DNA of 64,000 nt from an uncultured Methylococcaceae bacterium (GTDB lineage: Bacteria > Pseudomonadota > Gammaproteobacteria > Methylococcales > Methylococcaceae), in the NCBI GenBank assembly GCA_903934875.1, contig CAIZPP010000325.1, positions 1 through 64,000 on the forward strand. Direction: 5' to 3'. Position 1 is the stretch's first letter. The number at the start of each line of letters is the position of its first letter. The position numbers were made by a program, and so were the translations under genes. Under the pieces are notes generated by a model. It searched no databases. It saw only the letters and a list, made by a program, of their open reading frames with translations, and was not told the origin of the DNA. Positions 20,206 to 29,182 of the stretch are shown piece by piece.

Positions 20206-20457
20206 TCAGCGGCTAGTACTTTGTTGTTCCAGTCCGGCCACCTTCGCCTCCAGCTCTTCCAGCTTGGCGCGGGTACGGGCCAGAACGGCTTTTTGGGCTT
20301 CGAACTCCTCGCGGCTGACTAGATTCATTTTCTCGAATGCGCCTTGCAAAATGGCATGGAAGGTCTTGTCCAAATCCGCGCCCACGGCGGATAGGCCGGT
20401 CGGAACAGCGGCGGACAAGCGTTTGGAAAGATCATCAAGGTTGTTTTTAGTAAGCAT
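20206..20457 (-). CDS. ubiK: UbiK (YqiC/BMFP) ubiquinone accessory factor
   Basis: 83 residues from MLTKNNLDDL. It carries the conserved NLVSREEFEAQ and a C-terminal coiled coil (TRAKLEELEAKVAGLEQQ), the UbiK pattern. UbiK supports the Ubi lipid-binding complex in aerobic ubiquinone synthesis. An ATG at 20472 would add 5 residues but aligns less well with E. coli UbiK. Just upstream of comM, a common order. Confidence 0.88.
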   Translation of the reverse strand: MLTKNNLDDLSKRLSAAVPTGLSAVGADLDKTFHAILQGAFEKMNLVSREEFEAQKAVLARTRAKLEELEAKVAGLEQQSTSR

Positions 20458-20705
20458 ACCGCATTTCAACATCAGATCGTTTTTAAGTCATTGTATGGCT
20501 TTGCTGAATATTTTAGCGGAAGGATAGCTTAAAACTCTAGGGCGAGTCCAGTCTTACCAAGGTTTTAAAGATATTGGTGGGTTGCGGAAGTGCGGCTCTC
20601 GCTTTGCCTTCGTTTGATTCCGTACGGCACTCGCCAAGGCGCTTCTGTTTTTCTAATCACGGGTGTGGTAATGTTACGCATTAAGCATAATTTGGAGAGC
20701 TAGCC

Positions 20706-20969
20706 ATGAGTTTCGATTTTAAAAGAGCATTAAAAAAAGAAGTCAACGTCGGCCTGCATGAGCAAAAGATTCGTTACGGCGTAGGTAGCGCACTGCTGCT
20801 GACTTCAGTGTTCTTGGGTAATATTCCGCTGTTGCTGCTGGGCAGCGCTTTGGTGGCCACTGGCTTCACCCGCTGGTGTCCGGCCTATTCAGGCCTAAAC
20901 AAGACTACGGTCGATCCCAACGAGCCACCCGCGGCTTGTTGCGGTCATGACCATAGCCACAGCCATTGA
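20706..20969 (+). CDS. DUF2892 membrane protein with His/Cys tail
   Basis: 87 residues. YgaP-type membrane domain (YGVGSALLLTSVFLGNIPLL and LLGSALVATGFTRWCPAYSGL). The short tail ACCGHDHSHSH looks metal-binding. No rhodanese domain. Clear GGAG upstream. Confidence 0.75.
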   Translation: MSFDFKRALKKEVNVGLHEQKIRYGVGSALLLTSVFLGNIPLLLLGSALVATGFTRWCPAYSGLNKTTVDPNEPPAACCGHDHSHSH

Positions 20970-20979
20970 TTTTAGTCCC

Positions 20980-21018
20980 TGCGGATAACATCCCGGCCAG
21001 GGATATTATCCGCATTTT
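20980..21018. terminator. Bidirectional hairpin terminator
   Basis: TGCGGATAA pairs with TTATCCGCA, and an inner TCCC/GGGA extends the stem. A T-run follows on the + strand. It lies between convergent genes at 20969 and 21027. Confidence 0.7.
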
Positions 21019-21026
21019 CATTGGCT

Positions 21027-21458
21027 TCAATCTTCCCGCTTAAACTCCCCCTCAATCACTTTGGGGCCTTCAGCGTCGTTAGGATTGGCCTGCCGCAACC
21101 CCAAGCGATTTTTCACCAGCCATCCTACAAGCAAACGGCGGGTGAACGGAATCAAGCATAACAAACCGGCCACGTCCGACAAAAAGCCAGGCAACAGCAA
21201 CAAGGCTCCGCCAGCCACGATCACCGCCCCGTTGATCAGTTCCACCGCAGGCAATTCGCCGCGGGCCAAGCTTTGCTGCACACGCAACCAAGTGTTCAAC
21301 CCTTGGGTTTGCAGCAGAAAAGTACCCCAGCCGGCCGCTCCGAACAACAGCAGCAGTGTTGGCAAAAACCCGATAATCCCGCCAACCTGGATCAGCAGGT
21401 AAATTTCCAAGATTGGAAGAGCCAACAGAGCCAACAAAAGCCCTTGCGCTATATTCAT
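21027..21458 (-). CDS. fxsA: FxsA family membrane protein
   Basis: 143 residues. Helical spans at about 4-42 and 70-100, with the FxsA signatures LPILEIYLLIQVGGIIGFLP and LPGFLSDVAGLLCLIP. E. coli FxsA suppresses F exclusion of phage T7. The mature role is otherwise unknown. Confidence 0.88.
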   Translation of the reverse strand: MNIAQGLLLALLALPILEIYLLIQVGGIIGFLPTLLLLFGAAGWGTFLLQTQGLNTWLRVQQSLARGELPAVELINGAVIVAGGALLLLPGFLSDVAGLLCLIPFTRRLLVGWLVKNRLGLRQANPNDAEGPKVIEGEFKRED

Positions 21459-21522
21459 CAAAACCTCACTACGTTTAAAATGTTCTATTATGTCTTTTCT
21501 ACATCATAAAGTCTTGGAGCAC

Positions 21523-21858
21523 ATGGATACAAAATATTGCCTAGTCCTATCCACCTGTCCAACGGGAGAACCCGCTGAATCTCTGGCTAAATTTTTGGTC
21601 GAAGAACATCTGGCCGCTTGCGTCAATATTTTGCCCGGCCTGACATCGGTCTATCCCTGGAAAGGCAAGATCGAAACCGGTGCCGAGTCGCTTTTGCTCA
21701 TCAAAACTGAACGCGGGGCTTACCCTAGGCTGGAAGCCGAACTGCGTGAACGGCACCCGTACGAACTTCCTGAAATTATTGTAATCGACATCGAACGTGG
21801 TCTTCCCGATTATTTGAACTGGATCAACCAATGGCTTTCTTCCGCAACACAATCCTGA
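21523..21858 (+). CDS. cutA: CutA divalent-ion tolerance protein
   Basis: 111 residues. The trimeric CutA fold is indicated by VLSTCPTGEPAESLA, LAACVNILPGLTSVYPWKG and the C-terminal RHPYELPEIIVI. The start at 21523 is chosen on family length and the GGAG upstream. Overlaps dsbD by 28 bases. Confidence 0.93.
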   Translation: MDTKYCLVLSTCPTGEPAESLAKFLVEEHLAACVNILPGLTSVYPWKGKIETGAESLLLIKTERGAYPRLEAELRERHPYELPEIIVIDIERGLPDYLNWINQWLSSATQS

Positions 21859-23720
21859 TTATTATTTTTTCCTATGGTTACACCGGGCTAGCCTGGGGCA
21901 TCGCACCGGAAGATTTATCGCCGCCAGAATTGTCGGCCGGCAACCCTTTAGCTAGATTAAGCCAGTCCTTCAAAGGGCTGGGACAGGAAAAGCTACTGCC
22001 GCCGGAACAGGCTTTTCGGTTCAATGCCACTGTTAAAGACACCAAGACTTTACATGTGGATTGGCAAATCGCCCCAGGCTACTACCTCTACCGTGGCCGG
22101 TTTAAATTCGCCTTGCTGGATACTACGGGCGTGGAACTGGATGCTGTCGATCTTGCCCACGGCGAAATCAAACAGGAAGAAGATGGGCCGATGGAGATAT
22201 TCCATAATGACATAGGCTTCGACCTGCCCTTGAAACGCAGCGTCACTGGTCCTGTCAGCATCCGTTTACAGGCAAAATATCAAGGCTGTGCGGAAAAGGG
22301 CGTGTGCTATCCGCCGATGGAGAAGACCGTCAGCCTTAAACTCCCCGCAACGGTTTCAGTTGCGGAAACCGCTGTGCCTAGCGCCAAAGCCGACACTAGG
22401 CCAGCCCCCCCCGTGGCCGAGCAGGACAGGATCGCCAATTCACTGAAAAGCGACTCCATCTGGCTGGTAGCCGCCAGTTTCTTTGGATTTGGCCTGCTGA
22501 TGGCATTCAGCCCCTGTATCTTCCCGATGATTCCCATCCTCTCCGGCATCATCGTCGGACATGGGCACAAAATCACCACACCCCGCGCCTTCATGCTTTC
22601 CTTAAGCTATGTGCTGGCCGCAGCCTTGGCCTATACCGTATTCGGGGTACTCGCCGGCCTGTTCGGCAGCAATCTCCAAGCGGTATTCCAAAATCCTTGG
22701 GTGATTGGAGGCTTCAGCGGCTTGTTCGTATTATTGTCGCTGTCCATGTTCGGCTTTTATGAACTGCAACTGCCATCCTTCATCCAAACAAAGCTGACAC
22801 AACTCAGCCACAAGCAGCACGGCGGCACCTTGACCGGCGCGGCGATCATGGGTGGCTTGTCAGCGCTCATCGTCGGACCTTGCATGGCCGCGCCTTTGGC
22901 CGGCGCACTCATTTACATAGGCCAAACCGGCGATGCCGTGCTGGGCGGGCTGGCCCTGTTTGCGATGGGTTTGGGCATGGGCATCCCCCTGCTGGTCATA
23001 GGCCTGTCGGCTGGTCAATTGCTGCCCCGTGCCGGCATCTGGATGAACGCCGTCAAAGCCGTTTTCGGCGTGGGCATGCTGGCGGTGGCGGTATGGCTGC
23101 TGGACCGCATCCTGCCCGCCAGGGTGATCCTGTTCCTATGGGCATTGCTGTTAATCATCCCGGCGATTTATCTGAACGCCCTAGACGCGCTGCCGCAAGG
23201 CGCTTCCGGCTGGCGCAAACTGTGGAAAGGGGTTGGCGTTGCCATGCTGGCCTACGGCGTGTTGATGCTCATCGGTGTGGCGAATGGCAGTGGCGACCCT
23301 CTGCAACCCATGCGCAAAACCATAAGCCCTGGGGAATGTTCGGAAACCAAGACAGCCAGCACCTTCCGCCGGGTCGCCACCGTCGCCGAACTGCAAGCCG
23401 CCTTGCAAGCCGCCCAAGCCGAAGGGCGCTGGGCCATGCTGGATTACTACGCCGACTGGTGTGTTTCCTGCAAAGAAATGGAGCGGGAAACCTTTGCCGA
23501 CCCCCGTGTGCGCCGCGAATTCGACAATATCGTCTTGCTGCAGGCCGATGTGAGCGCCAATTCGGATGAAGACCAATTCTTACTCCAACGCTATGGCTTG
23601 TTTGGCCCCCCCGCCACGCTGTTTTTCGACCCCGCCGGCACCGAACGGAAAGCGTATCGCGTAGTCGGCTTCAAAGGACCGGATGAGTTTTTAGGCCATT
23701 TGCAACAGGCGATGCGCTGA
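21831..23720 (+). CDS. dsbD: Thiol:disulfide interchange protein DsbD
   Basis: 629 residues in the classic three parts: signal peptide and periplasmic alpha domain (Cys pair in CAEKGVCYPP), a membrane beta domain of about 8 spans with the redox cysteines in FSPCIFPMIP and GPCMAAPL, and a thioredoxin-like gamma domain with DWCVSCKEM. It moves electrons from cytoplasmic thioredoxin to periplasmic DsbC, CcmG and similar partners. A TlpA-type thioredoxin starts at its stop codon. Confidence 0.96.
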   Translation: MAFFRNTILIIIFSYGYTGLAWGIAPEDLSPPELSAGNPLARLSQSFKGLGQEKLLPPEQAFRFNATVKDTKTLHVDWQIAPGYYLYRGRFKFALLDTTGVELDAVDLAHGEIKQEEDGPMEIFHNDIGFDLPLKRSVTGPVSIRLQAKYQGCAEKGVCYPPMEKTVSLKLPATVSVAETAVPSAKADTRPAPPVAEQDRIANSLKSDSIWLVAASFFGFGLLMAFSPCIFPMIPILSGIIVGHGHKITTPRAFMLSLSYVLAAALAYTVFGVLAGLFGSNLQAVFQNPWVIGGFSGLFVLLSLSMFGFYELQLPSFIQTKLTQLSHKQHGGTLTGAAIMGGLSALIVGPCMAAPLAGALIYIGQTGDAVLGGLALFAMGLGMGIPLLVIGLSAGQLLPRAGIWMNAVKAVFGVGMLAVAVWLLDRILPARVILFLWALLLIIPAIYLNALDALPQGASGWRKLWKGVGVAMLAYGVLMLIGVANGSGDPLQPMRKTISPGECSETKTASTFRRVATVAELQAALQAAQAEGRWAMLDYYADWCVSCKEMERETFADPRVRREFDNIVLLQADVSANSDEDQFLLQRYGLFGPPATLFFDPAGTERKAYRVVGFKGPDEFLGHLQQAMR

Positions 23721-24229
23721 TGAAGAATCTGCTATTGGTATTGATCGCCTTGTTCGCTTTGGCTGGCGGCATCGTCTTCCAGCACAGATTGAATTCCACC
23801 CCGGCAGCAAGCACTGAACTGGAAACTGCCTTTCCCGATCTGGATGGAAAACCCCACGCCCTGAGCGAATGGAAAGGAAAAGTGCTGATCGTCAATTTCT
23901 GGGCGACATGGTGCCCCCCCTGTTTGCAGGAAATACCCGAATTCGTCAAACTGCAACACGAACTTGGGCCTAAAGGCTTGCAGTTCATTGGCATTCTGAC
24001 CGACGACGAGGCGGACAAAGCGCGGGAATTTCTGCAATCCAAGCCGCTCAATTACCCCGTCCTCGACGGCACTGTCGGAGCTCGCCAATTCACCGCAAAA
24101 CTGGGTGACAGCGCCGGTGTTCTGCCCATTTCAGCGGTTTTCGACCCCACCGGAAAGCTTGTCCACACTGAAATCGGCGTTTTTACGCGGGATGAGGTGC
24201 TGGAGAAAATAAAACCTTTTATTCAATAA
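23720..24229 (+). CDS. TlpA/ResA-type periplasmic thioredoxin
   Basis: 169 residues. N-terminal anchor (LLLVLIALFALAGGIVF) and an AhpC/TSA-thioredoxin domain with FWATWCPPCLQEIPEF (CPPC) and a cis-Pro segment VLPISAVFDPTG. It shares TGATG with dsbD, so DsbD is the likely electron donor. It probably reduces apocytochromes or other periplasmic thiols. Confidence 0.88.
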   Translation: MKNLLLVLIALFALAGGIVFQHRLNSTPAASTELETAFPDLDGKPHALSEWKGKVLIVNFWATWCPPCLQEIPEFVKLQHELGPKGLQFIGILTDDEADKAREFLQSKPLNYPVLDGTVGARQFTAKLGDSAGVLPISAVFDPTGKLVHTEIGVFTRDEVLEKIKPFIQ

Positions 24230-24230
24230 C

Positions 24231-24878
24231 TCAAGCGTTGGGCGTATTGGTTGTTGTTAACCGCCAAACACTAGCCAGCCAAGGCTGCTGCTCGCGTGGC
24301 AATCCCTCTGGTCGATAATAATGCCCAAGCTCGGCAAAACCTGCTGCCGTCAAAAACCCGCGCCAAGTCTCTAGTGTATGGTAAGCGCCATAACGGCCCC
24401 GGTTCCAACCTTCCTCATCATTGCCACGCGGGTTGGAACTGAATAACACCCCGTCTGGCTTCAAACTGGCCCGTAATTCCAGCAACACCCGGGCCAACTC
24501 ACGGCTGGGCACATGAAATAAGGAGGCATTGGCGAAAATGCCGTCAAAATATCTATCCGGCAGGTCTAATTTTAGGAAATCCTGATGCCAAACCTTGCAT
24601 CCTGTGTACTCTCTTGCCATTTCGACAAAGCGCAAAGCCCCATCCAAACCCACGGCGACATGGCCCCGGCCTGCCAGCGCCTTGAGGTCGCGCCCCGGCC
24701 CGCAGCCGAAATCCAGCAGCGTGAATGGCGGGGCAGCTTGGATGTGTTGCAAGAGCGCCTCGATATTCTGCACCACATCATGGTCGCGGGTGCCTTCCCA
24801 AAAATCCTCGGCCCGTTGGTTGTAATGGTCTAGCGTGATTGCTGAAATATTTTCTAGGTTTTCGGGGGTTAGAGTCAT
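24231..24878 (-). CDS. Class I SAM-dependent methyltransferase
   Basis: 215 residues. Motif I is LLDFGCGPGRDLKAL, motif II VGLDGALRFV, and a later strand is FDGIFANASLFHVP. Substrate unknown; the small size suggests a metabolite methyltransferase (Tam/UbiE-like group). Two bases from the convergent thioredoxin gene. Confidence 0.85.
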   Translation of the reverse strand: MTLTPENLENISAITLDHYNQRAEDFWEGTRDHDVVQNIEALLQHIQAAPPFTLLDFGCGPGRDLKALAGRGHVAVGLDGALRFVEMAREYTGCKVWHQDFLKLDLPDRYFDGIFANASLFHVPSRELARVLLELRASLKPDGVLFSSNPRGNDEEGWNRGRYGAYHTLETWRGFLTAAGFAELGHYYRPEGLPREQQPWLASVWRLTTTNTPNA

Positions 24879-24918
24879 AGTAATCTGAAGTTTTTAAGTT
24901 CCGGCTCCAATCTGAAAA

Positions 24919-25662
24919 TCATGTATGGTAAAAAACCGCTTTACACTCTGCCCATACGTCTGGGTACTGGAGCCGCAGTTCTAAAAACGGCGTTTCATTC
25001 TGGCCTGTGCCGATAAGACACCAGCCTAGCAAACCATGTTCATCTGCTTCTTGCAACTCGTTGATGAGTTTGCCAGCCGATGGATTGGATTCGTCCAAAA
25101 AACGCCGGATTTTATTACTAATTCGATGATACGTTTTCAGATAGCCCGTTGACAAAGCTTCACGTCGATCAAGTTGAAGTATCTCGACCGTTTTCTCCCC
25201 CTTAAGACAGTAGGCATTGTCGTGAGGATCAAACCGTGCGCAAATATTTCCAGTATCTGCATCAAAGTCCAGATAGCGCCAAGGCTCTTCTTTGCTTGGG
25301 TCTATCAACAAAGGGCGTTTGCCCTGCAAGGGAAACTGGTTGCCTTTGAACCTGCCGCACTCGGTGCAACACAATAGCACATTGCGCCAGCGAAACATCC
25401 GCTTTGGATAAACGGCTTTCGGGCGGAAATGTTCGATATCTGAACCGTGGGAATCCAAGCAATACATGCAGCGTTCCCGCATACCCATTATTTTCTGTAG
25501 CGTTTTGAGAACTGCCACCATTGCCTGAGTTTGCCGTGCGCTTTTCCATTCACTGGACGTGTTCAAATTCCCGCTGGCAAGTTTGACATTGGCCTGTTTT
25601 TGTTGCTGGTTGAGATAGATTTGGGCTTTCACTTCCAAAGGCAAGCGTTTCACTCGGCGCAC
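24919..25662 (-). CDS. ptuB: PtuB-like HNH nuclease (Septu-type)
   Basis: 247 residues. Zinc-finger HNH domain: CMYC (65-68), DIEHFRPK (75-82), Asn94 and CTEC (99-102) with KGNQFP after it. This is the layout of PtuB/TIGR02646-type nucleases, partners of an ATPase in Septu anti-phage defence. It follows the ATPase gene by 3 bases. Confidence 0.82.
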   Translation of the reverse strand: MRRVKRLPLEVKAQIYLNQQQKQANVKLASGNLNTSSEWKSARQTQAMVAVLKTLQKIMGMRERCMYCLDSHGSDIEHFRPKAVYPKRMFRWRNVLLCCTECGRFKGNQFPLQGKRPLLIDPSKEEPWRYLDFDADTGNICARFDPHDNAYCLKGEKTVEILQLDRREALSTGYLKTYHRISNKIRRFLDESNPSAGKLINELQEADEHGLLGWCLIGTGQNETPFLELRLQYPDVWAECKAVFYHT

Positions 25663-25665
25663 GGT

Positions 25666-26937
25666 TTACAACTCCTCTTCATTTTTGCCGAATACCTCCA
25701 GCTCGCCCATGCGGTCTTCTTCGTCTTGCGTTAATTGTGCGCCCGCCCGCCGCTTGGATTTTAGCTTGGCATATTCAGCACGTCCTTCGACGGCGCGGGG
25801 CGAGCGGGTGTTTTGCAAACCAAACGCCGAAGTCAACAAAATCGTGTCGGGCCTGGAAGCAATCACCTTGTTATATTCTTCTTTGGACAGTGCCTTAGGC
25901 TTGTCTTGGCTACCCGGCAATACAAACAAGCCGTTGTCGTCAGCGGCTTGGCAAATAATTGGGCTGTGGGTAGTGACTAGAAATTGGATATTCGGGAAGT
26001 GCCGCTTCAGCCAGAAGCCTATTTTTTGCTGCCATTCGGGGTGTAGGTGGGCATCGATTTCGTCTATTAGAACTACGCCGTGGCGGTTTACAACTAGCTT
26101 TCCGTCAGAATTTTCGACAATACTATATCGCCCCAAGTCTTCATCGTTCATCAAATGTCGCAAAATATCCGAGAGCAGGGCCAGAGCCGAGCGATAGCCG
26201 TCGCTCATATCCGACCAAGCCAATTCAACCCCATTTCTGTCTTTCAACCATAGCCCGTCTGAATCCACACGATCCACGGTAATTTGATTGGGTAGTAAAT
26301 CGTCGCTTAGAATTTTGAGAACCAACCCTAACAAGTGAGTTTCTGGATATTTTTTTTCTAGCGATTTATGGTGAAGTTTTATTAACCATTGATCAACCTC
26401 AGCTAAAGTTGCCGACTCTTGAAATAAAGTAACTAAACTCTCAGTATCAGGTGCAACCATTCCCCTTATGGCATCGGCTGAAGGTCCAGACATACGACGA
26501 AATGGGCCATAACTACAGATAAAAAATGAATGGTAAAAAAAACCTTTGTGAGACCAAGAAAAAGTGTCAGACTCATGTTGATCGTAAAGCTTTGTTTCCC
26601 TGCCTATGTTTTCAAATTTTAGTTCTAGTTTCCCTAACTCAGTGCTTCCATATAAAGGACTAGCAGCATCATCTTCAAACCTTTCTATAGTTTCTACTTT
26701 AATAGATGCTTCATTTTCACCATCACGAATCCATCCTTGAAAACTGGGCTGCAAGGCACGAGCAATCTCCTTACCGAGCAAGCCCACAACAATCGCCTTT
26801 AGCAATGCACTTTTGCCAGAGCCATTATCCCCGGTAAATACTGTCCACCCCGCATAGCCTCCATCTCCCCGCGTCAGATCGAAATCCAATTCGTCAAAAC
26901 CACGGATGTTTTTTAGGGTAATTCGTTTGATATACAT
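25666..26937 (-). CDS. ptuA: PtuA-like AAA/ABC-type ATPase (Septu-type)
   Basis: 423 residues. SMC/RecF-like ATPase: Walker A GDNGSGKS (36-43), signature SDMSDGYRS, Walker B VVLIDEIDAHLHPEW, and the H-loop in VTTHSPIICQA. Such ATPases gate the nuclease partner, often by sensing nucleotide loss. The C-terminal Lys/Glu-rich tail is unusual in detail but fits the family. It is directly upstream of the HNH gene; no retron reverse transcriptase is nearby. Confidence 0.82.
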   Translation of the reverse strand: MYIKRITLKNIRGFDELDFDLTRGDGGYAGWTVFTGDNGSGKSALLKAIVVGLLGKEIARALQPSFQGWIRDGENEASIKVETIERFEDDAASPLYGSTELGKLELKFENIGRETKLYDQHESDTFSWSHKGFFYHSFFICSYGPFRRMSGPSADAIRGMVAPDTESLVTLFQESATLAEVDQWLIKLHHKSLEKKYPETHLLGLVLKILSDDLLPNQITVDRVDSDGLWLKDRNGVELAWSDMSDGYRSALALLSDILRHLMNDEDLGRYSIVENSDGKLVVNRHGVVLIDEIDAHLHPEWQQKIGFWLKRHFPNIQFLVTTHSPIICQAADDNGLFVLPGSQDKPKALSKEEYNKVIASRPDTILLTSAFGLQNTRSPRAVEGRAEYAKLKSKRRAGAQLTQDEEDRMGELEVFGKNEEEL

Positions 26938-27043
26938 TGTTAGTCCTTATTTTTCTAGTTAGCAGCCCCGCGGAGAATAACGGGACAGGATTACCATCTG
27001 TTGTGTTTGCTTGTCGTCGAGAAAGTCATTCCCTTTCCCCCTT

Positions 27044-28216
27044 CTATTTTGTGCCCTCAAGCGCCCCGCGTATCCTCTCCAACGCCTCGGCAACCACCAG
27101 CCTAGACGTGCCTATGTTCATCCGCATGAAACCGCTGCCTCCATCACCGAAGACCGGCCCGGGGTTCATGCCGACCTTGGCCTGGTGGATGAAAAACTTT
27201 TTCAACTCGATATCATTCATACCCAGTTCCCGGCAGTCCAGCCACAGCAGATAAGTGCCTTCGGGTTGGATCAGCTTGATTTGCGGAAGTTGGCTGGCGA
27301 GGTATTGCGCGACAAAATCACGGGTTTGCGTCAAATAGACCAATAGCGCTTCCAGCCATTCCTCGCCTTCACGGTAAGCGGCTTCAAAAGCCACGAGGCT
27401 GAACGGGTTGGACGCGCCCAAATGCAGCAGTTCAAAGGCTTTGCGCAAGGCCATGCGGTGCTTGGGATTAGGGACGATCAGCGCAGACAGCCCCAAACCC
27501 GGAATATTAAAGGTTTTGCTGGGGGCAACGGCGGTGACGATTTCCCCCCCCTCCCCTGCCAACACCTGCAAGGGAGTGTGGCTGGCCCCTGGGAAAAGCA
27601 GATCGTGGTGTATCTCATCAGACAAGATGACCAGATCGTGGCGGCGGGCGATGTCCAACACGGCGTGTAACTCCTGCTTGCTCCATACCCGTCCCACCGG
27701 GTTGTGCGGGGTGCAGAGCAGCAGCAAATGCGCACCCTGCGCTGCGCATTGCTCCAAATGTTCCAAGTCCATGCGGTAACGCCCGTTCTCCAAGCGTAAG
27801 GGATTGAGGATCAGCTTCCTGTCCGTTTCGGTGACCGCGCTGAAAAATGGAAAATACACCGGCGGTTGGACGATGACACCCGCACCGGGCTGCGCGAAGG
27901 CAATCACCGCTGCATGTAAGGAAGGCACCACGCCGGGAGAGAGGATGATCCAGTCCCGTTCAACCTCGAAACCGTGGCGCTTGCGCATCCAATCCATCAA
28001 GGATTCGTACAGACTGTCCGTGGCCTGTGTGTAGCCAAACACCGGATGGGCGGCCCGTGCCATGACGGCGCGGCTGACGGCTTCCGGCACGGCGAAATCC
28101 ATGTCCGCCACCCACATCGGCAAAGGGTCTGCGCTGCCGAAATAGCCCTCTCTTCCGTCCCATTTGACCGAGGCGGTTCCTTCGCGGGGGATTAGGGTTT
28201 CAAAGTCAAAGCTCAT
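27044..28216 (-). CDS. patB: PatB/MalY-type PLP C-S lyase or aminotransferase
   Basis: 390 residues. Fold type I class I/II aminotransferase with MWVADMDFAVPEAV near the N-terminus, a PLP aspartate in VILSDEIHHDL, and the Schiff-base lysine in APSKTFNIPGLGLS. Typical of cystathionine beta-lyase/PatB enzymes. The ATG at 28216 is chosen because GGGAGG lies 7 bases upstream; the longer frame to 28387 runs through a family A element. Confidence 0.88.
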   Translation of the reverse strand: MSFDFETLIPREGTASVKWDGREGYFGSADPLPMWVADMDFAVPEAVSRAVMARAAHPVFGYTQATDSLYESLMDWMRKRHGFEVERDWIILSPGVVPSLHAAVIAFAQPGAGVIVQPPVYFPFFSAVTETDRKLILNPLRLENGRYRMDLEHLEQCAAQGAHLLLLCTPHNPVGRVWSKQELHAVLDIARRHDLVILSDEIHHDLLFPGASHTPLQVLAGEGGEIVTAVAPSKTFNIPGLGLSALIVPNPKHRMALRKAFELLHLGASNPFSLVAFEAAYREGEEWLEALLVYLTQTRDFVAQYLASQLPQIKLIQPEGTYLLWLDCRELGMNDIELKKFFIHQAKVGMNPGPVFGDGGSGFMRMNIGTSRLVVAEALERIRGALEGTK

Positions 28217-28232
28217 CTGATTGCCTCCCAAA

Positions 28233-28352
28233 TACAGCGTTTTTATCTTAACAAAGAAAAATAATAAAGGACACTCATTCAAACCATCCTGTGTGTGCTT
28301 TGCAAAACAATATAACTTAACAAAGTAACGTGTGATATTAAAAACGCTGTAA
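28233..28352. mobile_element. Family A palindromic element
   Basis: 120 bp bounded by TACAGCGTTTTTATCTTAAC and ATATTAAAAACGCTGTA. Its interior closely matches the copy at 58359-58481 (AATAATAAAGGAC, AACCATC, TGTGTGT, TTGCAAAA), defining a subfamily. Confidence 0.8.
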
Positions 28353-28408
28353 CGGGGCATCCTAGACCGCCTTGGCACTGCATCCAATGCCTACTCGGTT
28401 TTTCCCGT

Positions 28409-28535
28409 GTGCGATTAAAAGTGATGCGGACGAACCGGGCAGTCTTTGAACTTACACTGGGAGTGCAAGGCCTGCCTTGCCTTTAGATGCCTTCGCAAGG
28501 CAGGCCTTGCACTCCCGCATCACTTTTAATCGCAC
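28409..28535. repeat. Family C nested palindrome
   Basis: A perfect 21-bp inverted repeat (starting GTGCGATTAAAAGTGATG) bounds an inner palindrome GGGAGTGCAAGGCCTGCC / GGCAGGCCTTGCACTCCC. CCGT flanks both sides and may be a target duplication. Non-coding. Confidence 0.75.
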
Positions 28536-28550
28536 CCGTTTTCCCTCTAG

Positions 28551-28569
28551 ATGTTGAAAACGCTATAAT
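28551..28569. repeat. Single family A arm
   Basis: GATGTTGAAAACGCTATAA, a right-type arm lying 45-60 bases before zur. No left partner between 28352 and here. Confidence 0.55.
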
Positions 28570-28590
28570 GTGATGTTATATTGTTACATA
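28569..28590. promoter_or_regulatory. Candidate Zur operator in the zur leader
   Basis: An imperfect palindrome with ATGTGA and TTACAT half-sites around TGTTATATTG resembles the gammaproteobacterial Zur-box core (TGTTATA..TATAACA). Only about 7 of 11 positions are symmetric. It lies just upstream of zur, where autoregulation would be expected. Confidence 0.35.
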
Positions 28591-28613
28591 TTTATTTATC
28601 GCCTATGTTGTAA

Positions 28614-29141
28614 ATGATGCTTATTCGAACAACGCCTAGCCAGCAAGAACCGGGGTTGTCTGCCCACGACCACGACGGTTGCATAGCCAAAGCAATACAC
28701 ACCGCTGAGCGCTTGTGTAGTAACCGGGGAGCGCGGCTCACGCCAATTCGCCGCAAGGTTCTTGAACTGGTTTGGGAGAGCCACCGGGCGGTCAAGGCTT
28801 ACGATTTGTTGGACCGCATCAAACCTTTGGAACATTCTGCCAAACCGGCGACGGTTTACCGCGCCTTGGACTTCCTGATCAAGCAGGGCCTGATCCACCG
28901 GGTGGAGAGCCTTAACGCCTTTATTGGTTGTAATTGTTCGGGCCACCAGCACGAACTGCTGCTGTTAATCTGCGACCGCTGCCATGAAGTCGATGAAAAG
29001 CCAGCGCCGCAAGTGATGGAGGCGGTAGGCAAAGAAATACGGCAGGCCGGATTTGCCTCCCACCGGAAAACCATCGAGATTCATGGATTGTGCCAGCAAT
29101 GCACGGATACCGGAGTAGAGGTATTACACGGGTGCGATTAA
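28614..29141 (+). CDS. zur: Zinc uptake regulator Zur (Fur family)
   Basis: 175 residues. Winged helix with RLTPIRRKVLELVW and KPATVYRALDFL, then metal sites CNCSGHQHELLLLICDRCHE and a C-terminal CQQC, the Zur pattern with structural-zinc cysteines. Represses zinc import when zinc is bound. A ZnuD-like receptor follows. The last GCD and the stop are encoded in a family C repeat. Confidence 0.88.
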   Translation: MMLIRTTPSQQEPGLSAHDHDGCIAKAIHTAERLCSNRGARLTPIRRKVLELVWESHRAVKAYDLLDRIKPLEHSAKPATVYRALDFLIKQGLIHRVESLNAFIGCNCSGHQHELLLLICDRCHEVDEKPAPQVMEAVGKEIRQAGFASHRKTIEIHGLCQQCTDTGVEVLHGCD

Positions 29142-29182
29142 AAGTGATGCGGGAGTGCAAGGCTTGCCTTGCGAGGGCATGT
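29132..29182. repeat. Family C repeat overlapping the zur stop
   Basis: GTGCGATTAAAAGTGATGCG is followed by GGAGTGCAAGGCTTGCCTTG. It is a half copy of the element at 28409-28535. Between here and 29431 nothing else was recognised beyond a short inverted repeat around GGCGGTCCATACC. Confidence 0.65.

Noticed and set aside
24919-28216. Retron next to PtuAB
   Set aside because: No reverse transcriptase or retron RNA-like repeats are present on either side.
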